NCBI GenBank assembly: GCA_002409525.1
Contig: DHNM01000033.1
Coordinates: 28,410-92,409 of the forward strand
Origin: Eubacterium sp. UBA5416
Lineage (GTDB): Bacteria; Bacillota; Clostridia; Lachnospirales; Lachnospiraceae
Direction: 5' to 3'
DNA: 64,000 bases
Shown piece by piece: positions 62,506 through 64,000 of the stretch. Under the pieces are notes generated by a model that saw only the letters and a program-made list of their open reading frames with translations, was not told where the DNA came from and searched no databases. The position numbers and the translations under genes are program-made. Each line of letters begins with the position of its first letter. The stretch's first letter is position 1.

Positions 62506-64000
62506 ATGGAAAAAATTATACATAGAGCGGTACGTATGGGAATAGATGTCGGCGGTACATACACAAAATGTGTAGCTATGGATAACCAGACACATGAAAT
62601 TATCGGAAAAAATGAGGTGAAAACTACTCATGATGACAAAGATGGTGTAGCTGCAGGCGTGGTACAAAGTTTTAAAAATTGTATGCGCGAAAATAATATA
62701 GCGGCAGAAGATGTAGTGTTTGTAGCACATTCTACGACACAGGCAACTAATGCATTCATAGAAGGGGATGTGGCCGATGTAGGTGTAGTCGGTGTTGCGG
62801 GAGGCGGACTAGAAGGACTACTAGCTAAGAGGCAGTTAAACATTAAAGATATTGTTCTAGATGAAAAAGTTGATCGTAAAATAAAAGTTTATAATACATA
62901 CATAAAGAAGAAAACATTATGTGAATCAGAAATTAGCGAGAATGTTGAAAAACTATTAGATCAGGGAGCTGAGGTTATTGTAGCTTCTATGGCATTTGGT
63001 GTCGATAATATAAGTGAAGAACAGAAAATCCATGATTGTGTAAAGAAGAAAGAGGTGCCTGCTACCATGGCCTCTGATATCACAAAACTCTATGGTTTAA
63101 CACGCCGTACTAAAACGGCTGTAATTAATGCATCAATTCTTCCCAAGATGATGAGTACTGCTAATGCAACAGAAGATTCTGTGAATGCAGCAGGAGTTCA
63201 TGTGCCATTGATGATTATGCGTGGTGATGGTGGCGTTATGGAAATTAATGAAATGAGAAAACGTCCAATACTGACAGCTTTATCTGGTCCGGCGGCTTCA
63301 GTTATGGGGTCTCTTATGTATCTGCGCGCTTCTAATGCTATTTATTTTGAGGTTGGTGGAACTACAACTAATATTGGAGTTATAAAGAATGGACGTCCCG
63401 GAGTGGATTATGCGAAAATCGGAGGACATGATACTTATATTAATTCCCTGGATGTACGAATACTTGGTTGTGCAGGTGGTTCTATGGTTCGCATTAATAA
63501 TAACTCAGTAATTGATGTAGGTCCTCGATCTGCTCACATCGCTGGTTGTGAGTATGCCTGTTTTACACCCGAAAACGAAATTGTTGATCCTAAAATTGAA
63601 TTAATCAGTCCTAAAGAGGGGGATCCAGATGATTATGTAACTATTCGTCTAAAGAACGGGAAAAGAATTTGTTTTACAAATACGTGCGCAGCCAATGTTC
63701 TTGGACTAGTAGATAAAAAATACTTTGCTTATGGCAATGCAAATTCAGCACGTAAGGCCATGCAGCCTGTTGCTGATAAATTAGATATTACTGTGGAAGA
63801 ATTCGCAACTCAAATTTTGGACAAAGACTTTGAAAAAGTTAATTCCTGTATTACAGCCCTAGCTGAGAAGTATCAGTTAGATCATGATAGTATAAAACTG
63901 ATTGGCTGTGGCGGTGGAGCTGCTTCTTTAGTTCCATATTGTGCAAAGAAAATGGGATTGCAATATAGTATTCCGGAAAATGCAGAAGTCATTTCATCCA
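62506..64000 (+). CDS. Hydantoinase/oxoprolinase-family (HyuA-like) protein, cut by the window end
   Basis: The frame is open from ATG 62506 to the last base (498 codons seen). The N-terminal phosphate motif GIDVGGTYTK is followed by STTQATNAF near 67 and the hallmark SGPAASVMGS near 265 and EVGGTTTNIGV near 284. Family members are ATP-dependent hydrolases or carboxylases (hydantoinase A, 5-oxoprolinase, acetone carboxylase beta). The GCGGGAASLVPY block near 467 suggests most of the chain is present, with full length about 550-700 aa. AAGAAAGGATG lies upstream. No hyuB partner is visible. Confidence 0.88.
   Translation, partial: MEKIIHRAVRMGIDVGGTYTKCVAMDNQTHEIIGKNEVKTTHDDKDGVAAGVVQSFKNCMRENNIAAEDVVFVAHSTTQATNAFIEGDVADVGVVGVAGGGLEGLLAKRQLNIKDIVLDEKVDRKIKVYNTYIKKKTLCESEISENVEKLLDQGAEVIVASMAFGVDNISEEQKIHDCVKKKEVPATMASDITKLYGLTRRTKTAVINASILPKMMSTANATEDSVNAAGVHVPLMIMRGDGGVMEINEMRKRPILTALSGPAASVMGSLMYLRASNAIYFEVGGTTTNIGVIKNGRPGVDYAKIGGHDTYINSLDVRILGCAGGSMVRINNNSVIDVGPRSAHIAGCEYACFTPENEIVDPKIELISPKEGDPDDYVTIRLKNGKRICFTNTCAANVLGLVDKKYFAYGNANSARKAMQPVADKLDITVEEFATQILDKDFEKVNSCITALAEKYQLDHDSIKLIGCGGGAASLVPYCAKKMGLQYSIPENAEVISS

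Noticed and set aside
1..64000. CRISPR arrays, tRNA or rRNA genes, complete prophage or ICE
   Set aside because: No regular spaced repeats, no cloverleaf or rRNA-like sequence and no integrase, capsid or conjugation genes were recognised on either strand. This is a reading judgement and not a computed search.

Overview
The window looks like a chromosomal segment of an anaerobic, gut-type Clostridia, most like Lachnospiraceae. It has moderate GC, strong AGGAGG-type ribosome sites, single-chain iron-sulfur L-serine dehydratase, BCCT plus non-pyrrolysine MttB methyltransferase genes, a BadF-type MurNAc kinase, and many sugar and sugar-acid operons each with its own regulator. No rRNA, tRNA or CRISPR array was seen.

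Layout. 1-3.6 kb: the end of an exopolysaccharide cluster (flippase missing its start, TupA-like ATP-grasp, Wzz-type chain-length protein, CpsD-type tyrosine kinase). 3.8-8.4 kb: a URO-D/MtaA-family protein, then an amino-acid permease overlapping a YtcJ-type amidohydrolase. 8.4-11.1 kb: a decayed zone with an AAA-like/PD-(D/E)XK protein between two relics of aldehyde dehydrogenase starts. 11.1-19.9 kb: a defence island with a Fic protein followed by a complete Wadjet-type system (jetD-jetA-jetB-jetC). 19.9-22.4 kb: a ketopantoate-reductase-like gene and a compact XRE/ImmA-like operon with a clear promoter, a 38-codon third ORF and a 36-bp palindromic terminator. 22.7-25.1 kb: mtnK-mtnA (methylthioribose salvage). 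25.3-29.1 kb: debris (GH28, IS91-like transposase, rsmH fragments) mixed with a Gfo/Idh oxidoreductase, a small membrane protein and an alpha/beta hydrolase. 29.1-35.2 kb: L-serine dehydratase divergent from an XRE-cupin regulator, then a small membrane protein, BCCT transporter and MttB-family methyltransferase. AT-rich operator-like repeats link these promoters. 35.4-48 kb: a 12-gene peptidoglycan-sugar operon (RpiR regulator, murQ, ABC importer, MurK-like and ROK kinases, GH4, GNAT, PIG-L deacetylase, NamZ, NagZ). 48-51 kb: a frameshifted tandem-repeat surface protein and a PrpR-like regulator. 51.3-58.8 kb: an acid-sugar operon (DUF1537 kinase, BNR protein, Fe-ADH, DapA-family aldolase, PdxA2, SLC13 permease, VOC protein). 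58.8-64 kb: a GntR/FCD regulator divergent from a zinc dehydrogenase, a permease and the start of a hydantoinase/oxoprolinase-family protein cut by the window end.

How it fits together. Apart from the Wadjet island, the window is a series of self-contained nutrient modules: sense, import, then phosphorylate, cleave or oxidise. The strongest candidates for new biology are (i) the MurNAc operon, whose NamZ and NagZ lack export signals and which also carries a GH4 enzyme and a deacetylase/acetyltransferase pair; (ii) the XRE-cupin/BCCT/MttB module with operators shared with serine dehydratase; and (iii) the DUF1537/PdxA2 operon that adds a cytoplasmic BNR protein and a DapA-type lyase under a PrpR-like regulator with no GAFTGA loop.
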